A stretch of 18,704 bases of DNA. It comes from Bacillota bacterium (GTDB lineage: Bacteria > Bacillota > Clostridia > Saccharofermentanales > Fastidiosipilaceae). Shown in pieces: positions 6,234-13,971 of this stretch. Made by a program: the position numbers and the translations under genes. How positions within the stretch are numbered: the first letter of the stretch is position 1; every line of letters starts with the position of its first letter. Below the pieces are notes generated by a model. It did not search any database. It was given only the letters and a program-made list of their open reading frames with translations, and had not been told where the DNA came from. The stretch lies in contig JAEWGS010000069.1 in NCBI GenBank assembly GCA_023388205.1, forward strand, positions 1 to 18,704, given 5' to 3'.

Positions 6234-8711
6234 ATGGCATATACATTATTAATTGTAGAGTCTCCAGCTAAAGCAAAGACAATCGGTAGATATTTAGGTG
6301 ATTCGTATCGCATATCGGCCTCGATTGGGCATGTGCGGGATCTGCCACCGTCAACTTTGGGGGTTAATGTCAAAGCTGGTTTTAAGCCGCGGTATGTGAC
6401 CATGCGTGGCAAAGAGTCAGTGGTTCGTGAACTCAAAGCTTATGCGGCGGAGGCTGATTCAGTGATCATCGCGACGGACCCTGACCGAGAGGGTGAAGCG
6501 ATTGGTTGGCATTTGGCCAATATTTTGAAGCTTGACGAGGACGCTGTGTGCCGCGTGCGCTTTAACGAAATTACGAAACCTGCGATTCTCAAAGCTGTTG
6601 AGCAACCTGACCGCATCAATATGGATTTGGTTAATGCCCAGCAGGCACGACGTATTTTGGACCGCTTGGTGGGTTATGAACTGAGCCCCTTGCTCTGGGA
6701 CAAGGTGAAACGAGGCACTTCAGCAGGGCGCGTACAGTCTGTTGCGACGAGTCTTATTGTGGCGCGTGAAGAGGAAATACAGAACTTTAAGCCTGAAGAA
6801 TACTGGATGATTGCGGCTGAGTTCCTCACAGAGGAGCAGAAGTCTTTGCTGGCCAATTACTACGGTCAAAGATGTGAGGGCAAGCTCAAAGCGCAAAAGC
6901 TCAAAACACAGGCGGAGGCTCAGGCTGTTCTAGATGCGGTAGAGGGAAAAGACTTCGAGCTCAGTGGTTTGAGGCGCGGGGAAAAGAAGCGAAATCCCTA
7001 CGGGCCATTTACGACCTCTACTTTGCAGCAAGAGGCCAGCAAACGCTTGAACTTTTCTTCGAGCAAAACGATGCGAATTGCTCAGCAGTTATACGAAGGT
7101 CTGGAGATCCAAGGCCAGGGGCAAACCTCGCTTGTCACATATATTCGTACGGACAGTATGCGTGTTTCGGCGGAGGCTCAGGCTGCGGCTAAGGCGTATA
7201 TTCTTGAGCACTTTGGTTCAGAATACCTTCCTCCTAAGCCCCGCTTTTATGGCAACAAAAGTCAGGCACAAGACGCGCATGAAGCAATCCGACCGGCACA
7301 TTTCGATTTGCCACCTTCGGCTGTTGCGACGTCTTTGGACCGAGATCAGCTGCATTTATATGAATTGATCTGGAATCGCTTCATGGCGTCACAGATGGCG
7401 AGCGCAGTGATTGACACTTTGTCCTTGGATATTGAGGCGAATACGCATGTGTTCCGTGCGACGGGTGAATTTTTGATTTTTGATGGATTCTTACGCGTGT
7501 ATAAGGATCTCAAGCGAAGTGAAGAAGACAAGCGTGCCGACGGAGATGCGGATGAGGCCGCGACAGATTCGTCGGATCAGCGTCTGCCGGAGGTTCATCT
7601 TCATGAGCGCCTGACTGCGAAAGAGATCAAAGGTCAGCAAAAATTCACGATTCCGCCGCCGCGATATACAGAGGCGAGTTTGATTAAGCGCATGGAGGCG
7701 TTGGGCATTGGTCGACCTTCCACGTACGCGCCGACGATTAAGACGGTCATGGACCGTCATTACATTGAAAAGGATCGTCGAAGCCTTTTCCCGACGGACT
7801 TAGGCATCCGTGTGACGCGATTTTTGACCATGCACTTTCCGCAGATTGTATCGACGGATTTTACCGCCAAAATGGAGGCATCTTTGGATCAGGTTGAATC
7901 TGGCGAGCAGGATTGGATCGAAATGTTGGATCACTTCTATCAGCCCTTCCATGAGCGCGTTGAAGAGACCAGAGCTTCGGCTCAGGAGCTTAAGGCTGAG
8001 GCGGTCAAAATTGGTGAGCGATGTCCAGAGTGCGGTGGGGAATTGATTCGCCGCGAAGGTCGCTTTGGAGACTTTATTGGGTGCGAGAATTTTCCGACCT
8101 GCCACTACACGCGCCAGATTTTGAACTATACAGGTAGTCATTGTCCCAAATGCGCTTCTCCAATCGTTCAGATGAAGAGCAAACGAGGTCGTATTTTCTA
8201 TGTTTGTGATAAGTCAAAAGATGCGAACTGTGATTTTATCAGCTGGAATGAACCGGTGGATGGACCACCCTGCCCGCACTGTGGTTCGCATCTTGAAAAA
8301 TTGTCTCAATACCGAGGTCAGCAAGGCAAAGTGACGATTCAGTGCTCGAATCCAGAGTGTGTCGACCATATCAAAGGTCGTCGCAAACAAAAACAAGCGG
8401 AAAAACAAGATAGCGTCGTCGCCCAGGCGTCTGGTGTTCCTGAGGAGGAACTCAAGGCTGCCGTCAAGAAAACAAAGGTGATCAAATCTAAAGCGAAGAC
8501 GGCATCACGTGCCTCAAGCAAGAAAGGCGCCACGAAGGCCACCACGAAGGCCGCCGCTAAGACAAGCACTAAGACAAGTGCTAAGACCGCCGCCAAGGCG
8601 GGCGCGAAAACCGCTGCTAAGACTGAGCGCAAAGCGAGCACCCAGGCACAAGCAGAGAAAAAGACCCAAACGGTGAGATCATGGGCGAAATCAGGTGAGG
8701 TGGATGCTTGA
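6234..8711 (+). CDS. topA: DNA topoisomerase I (type IA, TopA) with three zinc ribbons and a Lys/Ala-rich tail
   Basis: TopA relaxes negative supercoils through a transient 5'-phosphotyrosine link. The TOPRIM domain shows VESPAKAKTIGRYLG with E9 near the N terminus and DPDREGE at 82-88. The catalytic tyrosine is Y303 in TYIRTDS. Three C-terminal four-cysteine modules are visible: C597/C600/C617/C623, C637/C640/C658/C666 and C680/C683/C704/C709. After residue 714 the protein ends in a basic tail, with K-x-x-x repeats from 768 to 803 that resemble histone H1-like or TopA tails in other bacteria that bind DNA nonspecifically. At 825 aa it is longer than B. subtilis TopA mainly because of this tail. 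The ATG at 6234 is the only in-frame start after a stop at 6213. The downstream gene trmFO overlaps its stop. Confidence 0.97.
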   Translation: MAYTLLIVESPAKAKTIGRYLGDSYRISASIGHVRDLPPSTLGVNVKAGFKPRYVTMRGKESVVRELKAYAAEADSVIIATDPDREGEAIGWHLANILKLDEDAVCRVRFNEITKPAILKAVEQPDRINMDLVNAQQARRILDRLVGYELSPLLWDKVKRGTSAGRVQSVATSLIVAREEEIQNFKPEEYWMIAAEFLTEEQKSLLANYYGQRCEGKLKAQKLKTQAEAQAVLDAVEGKDFELSGLRRGEKKRNPYGPFTTSTLQQEASKRLNFSSSKTMRIAQQLYEGLEIQGQGQTSLVTYIRTDSMRVSAEAQAAAKAYILEHFGSEYLPPKPRFYGNKSQAQDAHEAIRPAHFDLPPSAVATSLDRDQLHLYELIWNRFMASQMASAVIDTLSLDIEANTHVFRATGEFLIFDGFLRVYKDLKRSEEDKRADGDADEAATDSSDQRLPEVHLHERLTAKEIKGQQKFTIPPPRYTEASLIKRMEALGIGRPSTYAPTIKTVMDRHYIEKDRRSLFPTDLGIRVTRFLTMHFPQIVSTDFTAKMEASLDQVESGEQDWIEMLDHFYQPFHERVEETRASAQELKAEAVKIGERCPECGGELIRREGRFGDFIGCENFPTCHYTRQILNYTGSHCPKCASPIVQMKSKRGRIFYVCDKSKDANCDFISWNEPVDGPPCPHCGSHLEKLSQYRGQQGKVTIQCSNPECVDHIKGRRKQKQAEKQDSVVAQASGVPEEELKAAVKKTKVIKSKAKTASRASSKKGATKATTKAAAKTSTKTSAKTAAKAGAKTAAKTERKASTQAQAEKKTQTVRSWAKSGEVDA
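8535..8642 (+). repeat. Nine imperfect 12-bp repeats encoding the K-x-x-x tail of TopA
   Basis: Units begin with AAG or AAA every 12 bp from 8535 to 8642, for example AAGACAAGCACT (8559-8570), AAGACAAGTGCT (8571-8582) and AAAACCGCTGCT (8607-8618). They encode the tetrapeptides KATT, KAAA, KTST, KTSA, KTAA, KAGA, KTAA, KTER and KAST. The multiple-of-three period keeps frame if copies are gained or lost. Confidence 0.85.
8693..8710 (+). promoter_or_regulatory. Ribosome binding site and TTG start of trmFO
   Basis: AGGTGAGG (8693-8700) lies 7 bp before TTG (8708-8710). In this frame the only possible start between the upstream stop (TGA at 8696) and the FAD-binding GAGLAG motif is this TTG, so the choice is forced. 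The TTG overlaps the topA TGA (8709-8711). Confidence 0.85.
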
Positions 8712-10090
8712 GCGTTGTTAAGATCATCGGTGCAGGCCTCGCGGGCTCGGAAGCTGCTTTGACTTTGGCGCGCCTGGGGCATGAGGTAAAGCTTTATGAG
8801 ATGAAACCATCTCATAAGACTCCGGCGCATCAGTTGTCGACTTTTGCAGAACTTGTGTGCAGTAATTCGCTCAAAGCGGAACGCTTAGCGTCAGCATCAG
8901 GCCTCTTGAAGCGAGAGGGCCTGTGTCTGGGATCGAAGCTGTTGCCGATCGCTTTTGATACGAAAGTTCCGGCAGGCGGTGCGCTTGCGGTTGATCGGGA
9001 ACGCTTTTCCCAAGAGGTCACAGCGGCCCTTCGAGGCGAAGCGGGGATAGAGCTGATCGAAGCGCAGGTGGAGACGATTCCGGACGGGCCTACTTTGATA
9101 GCGACAGGACCTTTGACCGATGAAACGTTGATGGAAGAACTTGCGCACTTGTTTGGTGAGGCACAGCTCGCTTTTTATGATGCGGCCGCACCGATTATTT
9201 CGGCGGAAAGCGTGGATCAAACGATCGCTTTTAAGGCGAGTCGATACGGTCGCGGAGATGCAGAGGATTACCTCAATTGCCCGATGAACAAAGAGGAATA
9301 TGAAGCTTTCTATGAGCGCCTTGTCACAGCGAAGACAGCTCCGGTGCACGGCTTTGAACGGAAGAAACTTTTTTCTGGTTGTATGCCGATCGAAGAGATT
9401 GCGCGGACGGGAAAAGATTCGATGCGCTTTGGCCCACTTAAACCCGTGGGCATGAAAGACCCTAAAACAGGTCAACGCCCCTACGCCTGCGTTCAGTTGA
9501 GAAAAGAGAATCTAAATGGAGAGATGCTGAATCTCGTCGGTTTTCAGACTCGGCTCACTTTCCCAGAACAAAAAGCCGTTTTTTCGATGATTCCTGGACT
9601 TCAGAATGCACAATTTTTCCGCTACGGTGTGATGCACCGAAATAGCTTCATCTGTGCACCGAGGCTCTTGAATGCCTGCTTTTCAGCGAAGCAGCGCTCA
9701 GATCTGTTTTTTGCAGGACAATTGACCGGACTGGAAGGCTATGTGCCCGCTATCTTAAGTGGCTTAGTTGCAGCGCTTAATCTGCATCACCATTTGATCG
9801 GGAAGGCGCCGCTTTGTTTCCCTAAGACGACGATGATCGGTGCATTGCAACACTATATGACGACAGAAAACAAAGACTACCAGCCGATGACGGCAACTTT
9901 TGGACTTTTGCCGCCCTTAGAAGAACGGATCAAAGATAAGCAGAAGCGTTATACCGCTTTATCCTATCGGGCTTTGCAAGATTTGAGAGATTATGTTCAA
10001 AGAAATGGCGTTTGCGGACTGAAAGAAGATCTGCTTGAAACGTCACTGACTGAAGCGAAGCACTTGATTCAAAGTGAGTCGAACCCTTGA
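8708..10090 (+). CDS. trmFO: TrmFO, folate/FAD-dependent tRNA (uracil-54-C5)-methyltransferase
   Basis: TrmFO makes m5U54 in the T loop of tRNA using methylene-tetrahydrofolate and reduced FAD. The N-terminal dinucleotide-binding motif is GAGLAGSEAA (8-17). The conserved Cys near ELVCSNSLKAE is C51, and the catalytic cysteine in LFSGCMPIEE is C225 (equivalent to C226 of B. subtilis TrmFO). RYGRGDAEDYLNCPMNKEEY and FFAGQLTGLEGYVPAILSG are further family signatures. The 460-aa length is close to the family norm (about 435-460). It is translationally coupled to topA through a TTGA overlap. In Bacillus the next genes are xerC, hslV, hslU and codY; here there is instead a promoter and a DUF624 gene. 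No terminator is evident after its stop. Confidence 0.97.
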   Translation: MSVVKIIGAGLAGSEAALTLARLGHEVKLYEMKPSHKTPAHQLSTFAELVCSNSLKAERLASASGLLKREGLCLGSKLLPIAFDTKVPAGGALAVDRERFSQEVTAALRGEAGIELIEAQVETIPDGPTLIATGPLTDETLMEELAHLFGEAQLAFYDAAAPIISAESVDQTIAFKASRYGRGDAEDYLNCPMNKEEYEAFYERLVTAKTAPVHGFERKKLFSGCMPIEEIARTGKDSMRFGPLKPVGMKDPKTGQRPYACVQLRKENLNGEMLNLVGFQTRLTFPEQKAVFSMIPGLQNAQFFRYGVMHRNSFICAPRLLNACFSAKQRSDLFFAGQLTGLEGYVPAILSGLVAALNLHHHLIGKAPLCFPKTTMIGALQHYMTTENKDYQPMTATFGLLPPLEERIKDKQKRYTALSYRALQDLRDYVQRNGVCGLKEDLLETSLTEAKHLIQSESNP

Positions 10091-10123
10091 ATATCACCTA
10101 AAAACTAATGATTCAGAGGGTTT

Positions 10124-10152
10124 TAGACTTTTCTTTGCGCATCGCTTATACT
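10124..10152 (+). promoter_or_regulatory. Sigma-A promoter upstream of the DUF624-queA-tgt genes
   Basis: TAGACT (10124-10129) and TATACT (10147-10152) are spaced by exactly 17 bp, with 4/6 and 5/6 matches to consensus. Transcription would start near 10159, leaving about 140 nt of leader before the ATG at 10300. The leader contains an ACCTC-AAAA-GAGGT hairpin (10223-10236) and a CTCAA/TTGAG inverted repeat (10172-10191), but nothing I recognise as a riboswitch. Confidence 0.55.
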
Positions 10153-10299
10153 CAATTGTTCGATTCAAAAGCTCAAGCGGCGTTCGTTGAGTTATGACAA
10201 GAAAAGCATCTAGCTGAGCAAAACCTCAAAAGAGGTCCTCACATCGCCTGATTGAGACGCGTCAACGCAGAAATGTAGAGTTAGGTGGCAGGAGGCCAT

Positions 10300-11337
10300 A
10301 TGGCGGGTTTGTTTGGCTTATTTGATTTCACAAAAGAAGGACCGGGGCTTGAACCTGAAGATCTTGAAAAAGGTGCCTTTGCCCAGTTTTTTAGCATCTT
10401 GGGCCGGCGCTTTTGGAAACTGATCATGCTCAACATGATGTATTTGCTGTTGAGTTTGCCGGTGGTTGTGCTGAGCTGGTTTATTTCATCTTTTTTACTG
10501 TGGCAGGTTTTTCCGCAGTTTGAGCCCACGGCTCTTTTGGAGCGCATGGCGACGCTGCAACCAGATTTGAGCGCAGAAGTTCGTGGACAGCTGGTCTTTT
10601 TTATTTTGCTCATTGCACAGATCCTTGCGGTCGCCTTGAGTATGGGAACGGCGCTTCACGTTCTCGGCCCCGTTCATGCGGGGATGACTTTTGCCTACAG
10701 AAATTATGCAAGGGATCGCCACGTGTTTTTGTGGATGGATTTTAGGGAAACTTTCAAGCAAAATTGGAAGCCCGCTTTGTTGACGGGAGCGATTAATTTT
10801 GTGGCGCATTTTCTCCTGTTGTTTGCGATTTCTTTTTATAGTCGTATTGCGCTGCCAGCTTTTATTTCTGCGCTCTTGATCACGATCTTAATCATCTTTG
10901 GATTGCTGCTTGTCATTTCGAATATCTATCTTTGGCAGATGATGATCACGATCGATATCCCTTATAAAAATCTCTGGAAGAACGCTTTTATTTTCGCCTT
11001 GGCACGTTTGCCGTTTAATCTTTTGCTGCTTTTGGCGACGGGCCTGATTTTTGTCGGCTTGCCCTTGCTCTTCATCTTTTTGTTGCCCTCCTTTGAGTTG
11101 AGCTTGCTGTTGACTTTGATCTGGTATTTTTGCTTTGCTTTCTCGCTCAATTGGTTGCTGCATAACTTCTATGCACACCGCGTGATTGACCGCTTTATCT
11201 TGTCCAAAATTGATGGTGGTTCTAAAGTGAATGTGCATACAGAAGGTGAAGAGCTTGAAGCGGATTACGATGTTAAAGAGGTCCCACAAGACGATGAGCG
11301 AGACGGCGCTTTGGAACCGTCCCGAAATCCCGCATAA
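10300..11337 (+). CDS. DUF624 / YesL-like integral membrane protein
   Basis: The start of this 345-aa protein, MAGLFGLFDFTKEGPG followed by FFSILGRRFWKLIMLN (residues 31-46), and the later GPVHAGMTFAYRNYARDRH (123-141) with MDF match the DUF624 family common in Firmicutes, whose role is unknown; members often sit near carbohydrate uptake genes. About six membrane segments are visible at 40-66, 97-123, 158-180, 184-214, 229-263 and 266-288. The last 45 residues are acidic and probably cytoplasmic. I chose ATG 10300 over an in-frame GTG at 10285 because AGGAGG (10290-10295) precedes the ATG and lies inside the longer version. It is 15 bp upstream of queA, so it likely heads that transcript. The family is clear; the function is not, and its place beside tRNA modification genes gives no obvious clue. 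Confidence 0.85.
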   Translation: MAGLFGLFDFTKEGPGLEPEDLEKGAFAQFFSILGRRFWKLIMLNMMYLLLSLPVVVLSWFISSFLLWQVFPQFEPTALLERMATLQPDLSAEVRGQLVFFILLIAQILAVALSMGTALHVLGPVHAGMTFAYRNYARDRHVFLWMDFRETFKQNWKPALLTGAINFVAHFLLLFAISFYSRIALPAFISALLITILIIFGLLLVISNIYLWQMMITIDIPYKNLWKNAFIFALARLPFNLLLLLATGLIFVGLPLLFIFLLPSFELSLLLTLIWYFCFAFSLNWLLHNFYAHRVIDRFILSKIDGGSKVNVHTEGEELEADYDVKEVPQDDERDGALEPSRNPA

Positions 11338-11352
11338 GGTGATGTTGCGACG

Positions 11353-12537
11353 ATGAAGAAACAAGACTTTTATTACGATTTGCCCGAAGCATTAATTGCT
11401 CAACACCCGTCTAAACACAGAGATCATTCGCGTCTTTTGTGCTATAACCCTCAAACAAAAGATTTGTGGCACCGGCATTTTTATGAGATCACGGGCGAAC
11501 TCAAAGCCGGCGATGTGTTGGTTTTGAACGATAGTAAAGTCATCCCAGCGAGGCTTTTTGGACAAAAAGAAGGCATGCAAAAGTTAGTGGAGCTTTTGCT
11601 TTTGCGTCGCATCGAAGGGGATGAATGGGCCTGTCTTGCAAAGCCTGGGCGCAAGCTGACGCCTGGAACGCGTTTGCGTTTTGGCGAGGATGGGCGCTTC
11701 TTTGCGGAAGTGATCGGCAACCTGAATGACGGCCAAAAGCATGTGCGATTTGAATACGAGGGGATATGGGAAGAACGCCTGGATGAATTAGGGCAGATGC
11801 CTTTGCCGCCTTATATTCATGAGCAACTTGAAGATCCTTCTCGCTATCAGACGGTTTACGCCAAAGATCCCGGATCAGCGGCGGCCCCGACCGCGGGGCT
11901 CCATTTTACGGAGGCTTTGCTTTCAGAGCTCAAAGCGCGCGGGGTGGAAATCCTCTACGTCACTTTACATGTAGGGCTTGGCACATTTCGACCCGTCAAA
12001 GAAGAGCGGATTGAAGATCATCCGATGCATTCGGAATATTTTATTTTGACGCAGCCGGTTGCGGATGCGATCAATCGCGCAAAAGCTGAGGGGCGCCGCG
12101 TCATTGCAGTTGGAACGACGGCCTGCCGTGTGCTCGAGACGGCGGCACAAAAATGCGAAGCCCTCGCACAAGAAAAGCTTCTTGGAAAAGCCCCGTCGCA
12201 CCGCGAGTTGAAGCTGACGGCGATGAGTGGAGATACGAATATCTTCATCTATCCGGGGTACAGTTTTCGAGTGTTGGACGGCTTGATCACGAATTTTCAT
12301 CTGCCAGAGTCGACCTTGGTGATGTTGGTTTCTGCGCTCGTTGGACGCGATGAAATTCTTTCTATTTATCGCAAGGCGGTGGAACGAGCGTATCGCTTTT
12401 TTAGCTTTGGCGATGCGATGTTTTTGCAAAAGGCTTCTCCCGTGCCCGATTTTCACGAAGGCCCTTATCGCGAAGTGGAACTGATTGAGCACTTTTCAGA
12501 ACAATTTGACCAAGATGAAAGAAAAGAAGGGCGCTAA
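11353..12537 (+). CDS. queA: QueA, S-adenosylmethionine:tRNA ribosyltransferase-isomerase
   Basis: QueA transfers and isomerises the ribosyl moiety of SAM onto preQ1-modified tRNA, giving epoxyqueuosine at position 34 of GUN-anticodon tRNAs. Recognisable segments in order are FYYDLPEALIAQHP (6-19), GDVLVLNDSKVIPARLFG (53-70), MPLPPYI, AAAPTAGLHFTEALL, VTLHVGLGTFRPV, DGLITNFHLPESTLVMLVSA and FFSFGDAMFL. These cover the whole family fold. At 394 aa it is longer than the common 340-360 aa, with extra residues at the charged C terminus (ending DQDERKEGR) and in the DTNIF region. The SD AAGGTGATG (11336-11344) overlaps the DUF624 stop codon, so translation is probably coupled. The next gene, tgt, acts one step earlier in the same pathway. 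Confidence 0.97.
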   Translation: MKKQDFYYDLPEALIAQHPSKHRDHSRLLCYNPQTKDLWHRHFYEITGELKAGDVLVLNDSKVIPARLFGQKEGMQKLVELLLLRRIEGDEWACLAKPGRKLTPGTRLRFGEDGRFFAEVIGNLNDGQKHVRFEYEGIWEERLDELGQMPLPPYIHEQLEDPSRYQTVYAKDPGSAAAPTAGLHFTEALLSELKARGVEILYVTLHVGLGTFRPVKEERIEDHPMHSEYFILTQPVADAINRAKAEGRRVIAVGTTACRVLETAAQKCEALAQEKLLGKAPSHRELKLTAMSGDTNIFIYPGYSFRVLDGLITNFHLPESTLVMLVSALVGRDEILSIYRKAVERAYRFFSFGDAMFLQKASPVPDFHEGPYREVELIEHFSEQFDQDERKEGR

Positions 12538-12568
12538 AGCTCTCTGCAACGATCAGGTCAAAGAGCTT
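12537..12568. repeat. Inverted repeat at the end of queA
   Basis: AAGCTCT (12537-12543) and AGAGCTT (12562-12568) are perfect complements with an 18-nt loop, starting at the last base of the queA stop. There is no T tract, so it is not a standard terminator. Confidence 0.35.
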
Positions 12569-12590
12569 CGGCAATTTTGAGGGGCGAGTT

Positions 12591-12640
12591 TGAGCGCTAG
12601 ACTTAAATGCGATACCGATGAAGCGAAGCTGAGCGCTAGA
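12591..12640 (+). repeat. Exact 11-bp direct repeat in the queA-tgt spacer
   Basis: TGAGCGCTAGA occurs at 12591-12601 and again at 12630-12640, 39 bp apart. The following bases are also related (CTTAAATGCGATA versus TTTTTAGATGCGGGTA), so each copy is part of an imperfect repeat of about 25 bp. Each contains the palindrome AGCGCT. It may be a protein site or a relic of a local duplication. Confidence 0.6.
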
Positions 12641-12679
12641 TTTTTAGATGCGGGTATAAAAAGATAAGAGGAACAAAAG

Positions 12680-13909
12680 ATGCAAGTCATTCATCATTAT
12701 TTATCGAGACAAGCTGAGGCAGAGGCGGTTTTATCGCGTGAAACTTCTCGCTATTCAGAGAAGCAAACTCAAGAACCGGTTTGGTTTGAGCTTCAGCACG
12801 TGTGTCGCCAAAGCGGTGCGCGTGCCGGTATTTTGCACACGCCGCACGGGGATATTTTGACCCCCGTTTTCATGCCGGTGGGGACGCAGGCGACCGTCAA
12901 GGGCATGTTGCCTGAAGAAATTGCGGGCATGGGGTCGGGGATTATCTTGGCCAATACGTATCATCTTTGGCAGAGACCTGGACATCGGATTGTCGAAGAG
13001 GCAGGCGGTTTGCATCGCTTCATGAACTGGAACGGGGCGATTTTGACGGACTCAGGTGGCTTTCAGGTTTTTTCGTTGGCGAAACTGAGAGATATTCAAG
13101 AAGAAGGGGTCACCTTTCGTTCGCACTTGAATGGCGCAAAGTGTTTTTTGTCTCCTGAAATTTGTATGGAGATCGAAAATGCCCTCGGTGCGGACATCAT
13201 CATGCAGCTGGATGAATGCTCGCCTTATCCGGCGTCTTATGATTATGTAAAACATAGTTCTGAACGCACGGTGCGCTGGCTAGAACGCTGCCTTAAGGCC
13301 CATCAAAAAAAGGATAAGCAGGCGCTTTTTGCGATTATTCAAGGGGGCATGTATGAGGATCTTCGCGTCGAAAATGCGCGCGACATCATTGCTTTAGATA
13401 CCCCAGGGATTGCGATCGGTGGGCTTTCTGTCGGTGAACCGCCCGAGCTGATGAATCAGATGCTTGATGTGCTTCGGCCAGAGCTTCCAGAACTCAAGCC
13501 GCACTACCTCATGGGCATCGGGACGACGGACTATATTCTTGAAGCGGTGCTTCGAGATGTCGATATGTTTGATTGCGTTTTGCCGACGCGTTGGGCGAGA
13601 AATGGAGCCTTCTTTGGCGAAGAAGACCGCGGAAATATCAGAAATAAGCAATACGAGAGGGACTTCGGACCCTTGGTGGCAGATTGTGATTGTCCGACTT
13701 GCAAGAATTATTCGCGAGCCTATTTGCGCCACTTAGTCAAAGCGAATGAGATGCTTGGTTCTCGGTTGCTCTCCTACCACAATTTGTATTATCTCAAGCG
13801 CTTTACAGATGCTTTGAGAAATGCCATTTTGCTTGATGAGAGTTTAGACTTTAGAAAAGCACATTACGAAGAAACGCAATACGGACAACGTCAAGATAAG
13901 AAAGGATAA
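12680..13909 (+). CDS. tgt: Tgt, tRNA-guanine transglycosylase (queuine/preQ1)
   Basis: Tgt exchanges guanine 34 of GUN-anticodon tRNAs for preQ1. The key residues are all present: D124 in LTDSGGFQVFS (general acid/base), the nucleophile D298 in DMFDCVLPTR, and the zinc site C336, C338, C341 and H367 with the same spacing as the Zymomonas enzyme (C318/C320/C323/H349). At 409 aa it is about 30 residues longer than usual because of an N-terminal extension (residues 1-34, rich in Glu, Arg and Ser) before the family start near WFELQHV. The ATG at 12680 is backed by AAGAGGA (12666-12672); no alternative start is in frame near residue 35. It follows queA after a 142-bp spacer with repeats and precedes the topoisomerase pair rather than yajC-secD, the usual neighbour in many bacteria. 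Confidence 0.97.
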   Translation: MQVIHHYLSRQAEAEAVLSRETSRYSEKQTQEPVWFELQHVCRQSGARAGILHTPHGDILTPVFMPVGTQATVKGMLPEEIAGMGSGIILANTYHLWQRPGHRIVEEAGGLHRFMNWNGAILTDSGGFQVFSLAKLRDIQEEGVTFRSHLNGAKCFLSPEICMEIENALGADIIMQLDECSPYPASYDYVKHSSERTVRWLERCLKAHQKKDKQALFAIIQGGMYEDLRVENARDIIALDTPGIAIGGLSVGEPPELMNQMLDVLRPELPELKPHYLMGIGTTDYILEAVLRDVDMFDCVLPTRWARNGAFFGEEDRGNIRNKQYERDFGPLVADCDCPTCKNYSRAYLRHLVKANEMLGSRLLSYHNLYYLKRFTDALRNAILLDESLDFRKAHYEETQYGQRQDKKG

Positions 13910-13971
13910 GCCCAGGAGCTTGAAATCAAAAGTGACGCCAAGTGGCGAGATGAAGCTCGGACAGGAAATCT

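Noticed and set aside
6226..6252. Eight-codon frame (MNRWHIHY) overlapping the topA start.
   Set aside because: It has no ribosome binding site and is short enough to be chance, although a regulatory leader peptide cannot be fully excluded.
8339..8830. Long minus-strand open frame opposite the 3' end of topA.
   Set aside because: It arises from the repetitive Lys/Ala codons of the TopA tail, giving an Ala/Val/Leu-rich translation, and no supported start or homology is visible.
8897..9475. Minus-strand open frame of 192 codons inside trmFO.
   Set aside because: It lies wholly opposite a well-conserved gene, and its translation has no recognisable domain.
10194..10217. Tiny frame MTRKASS in the DUF624 leader as an attenuator peptide.
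   Set aside because: No Shine-Dalgarno sequence and no paired terminator/antiterminator structure follow it.
10888..11364. Minus-strand open frame of 158 codons opposite the DUF624 gene.
   Set aside because: Gln/Lys-rich translation is the complement of Leu/Phe-rich membrane helices, so it is a shadow.
12655..12660. TATAAA as a -10 element for tgt.
   Set aside because: No -35 hexamer at 16-18 bp, and the implied start would cut the leader to about a dozen nucleotides, removing or crowding the ribosome binding site.
12630..12680. Possible preQ1-I riboswitch before tgt, because TATAAAAAGATAAGAGGA looks like the A-rich tail of that aptamer.
   Set aside because: No P1 stem with the required loop can be formed directly upstream of the A-rich tail, and the core loop bases are missing.
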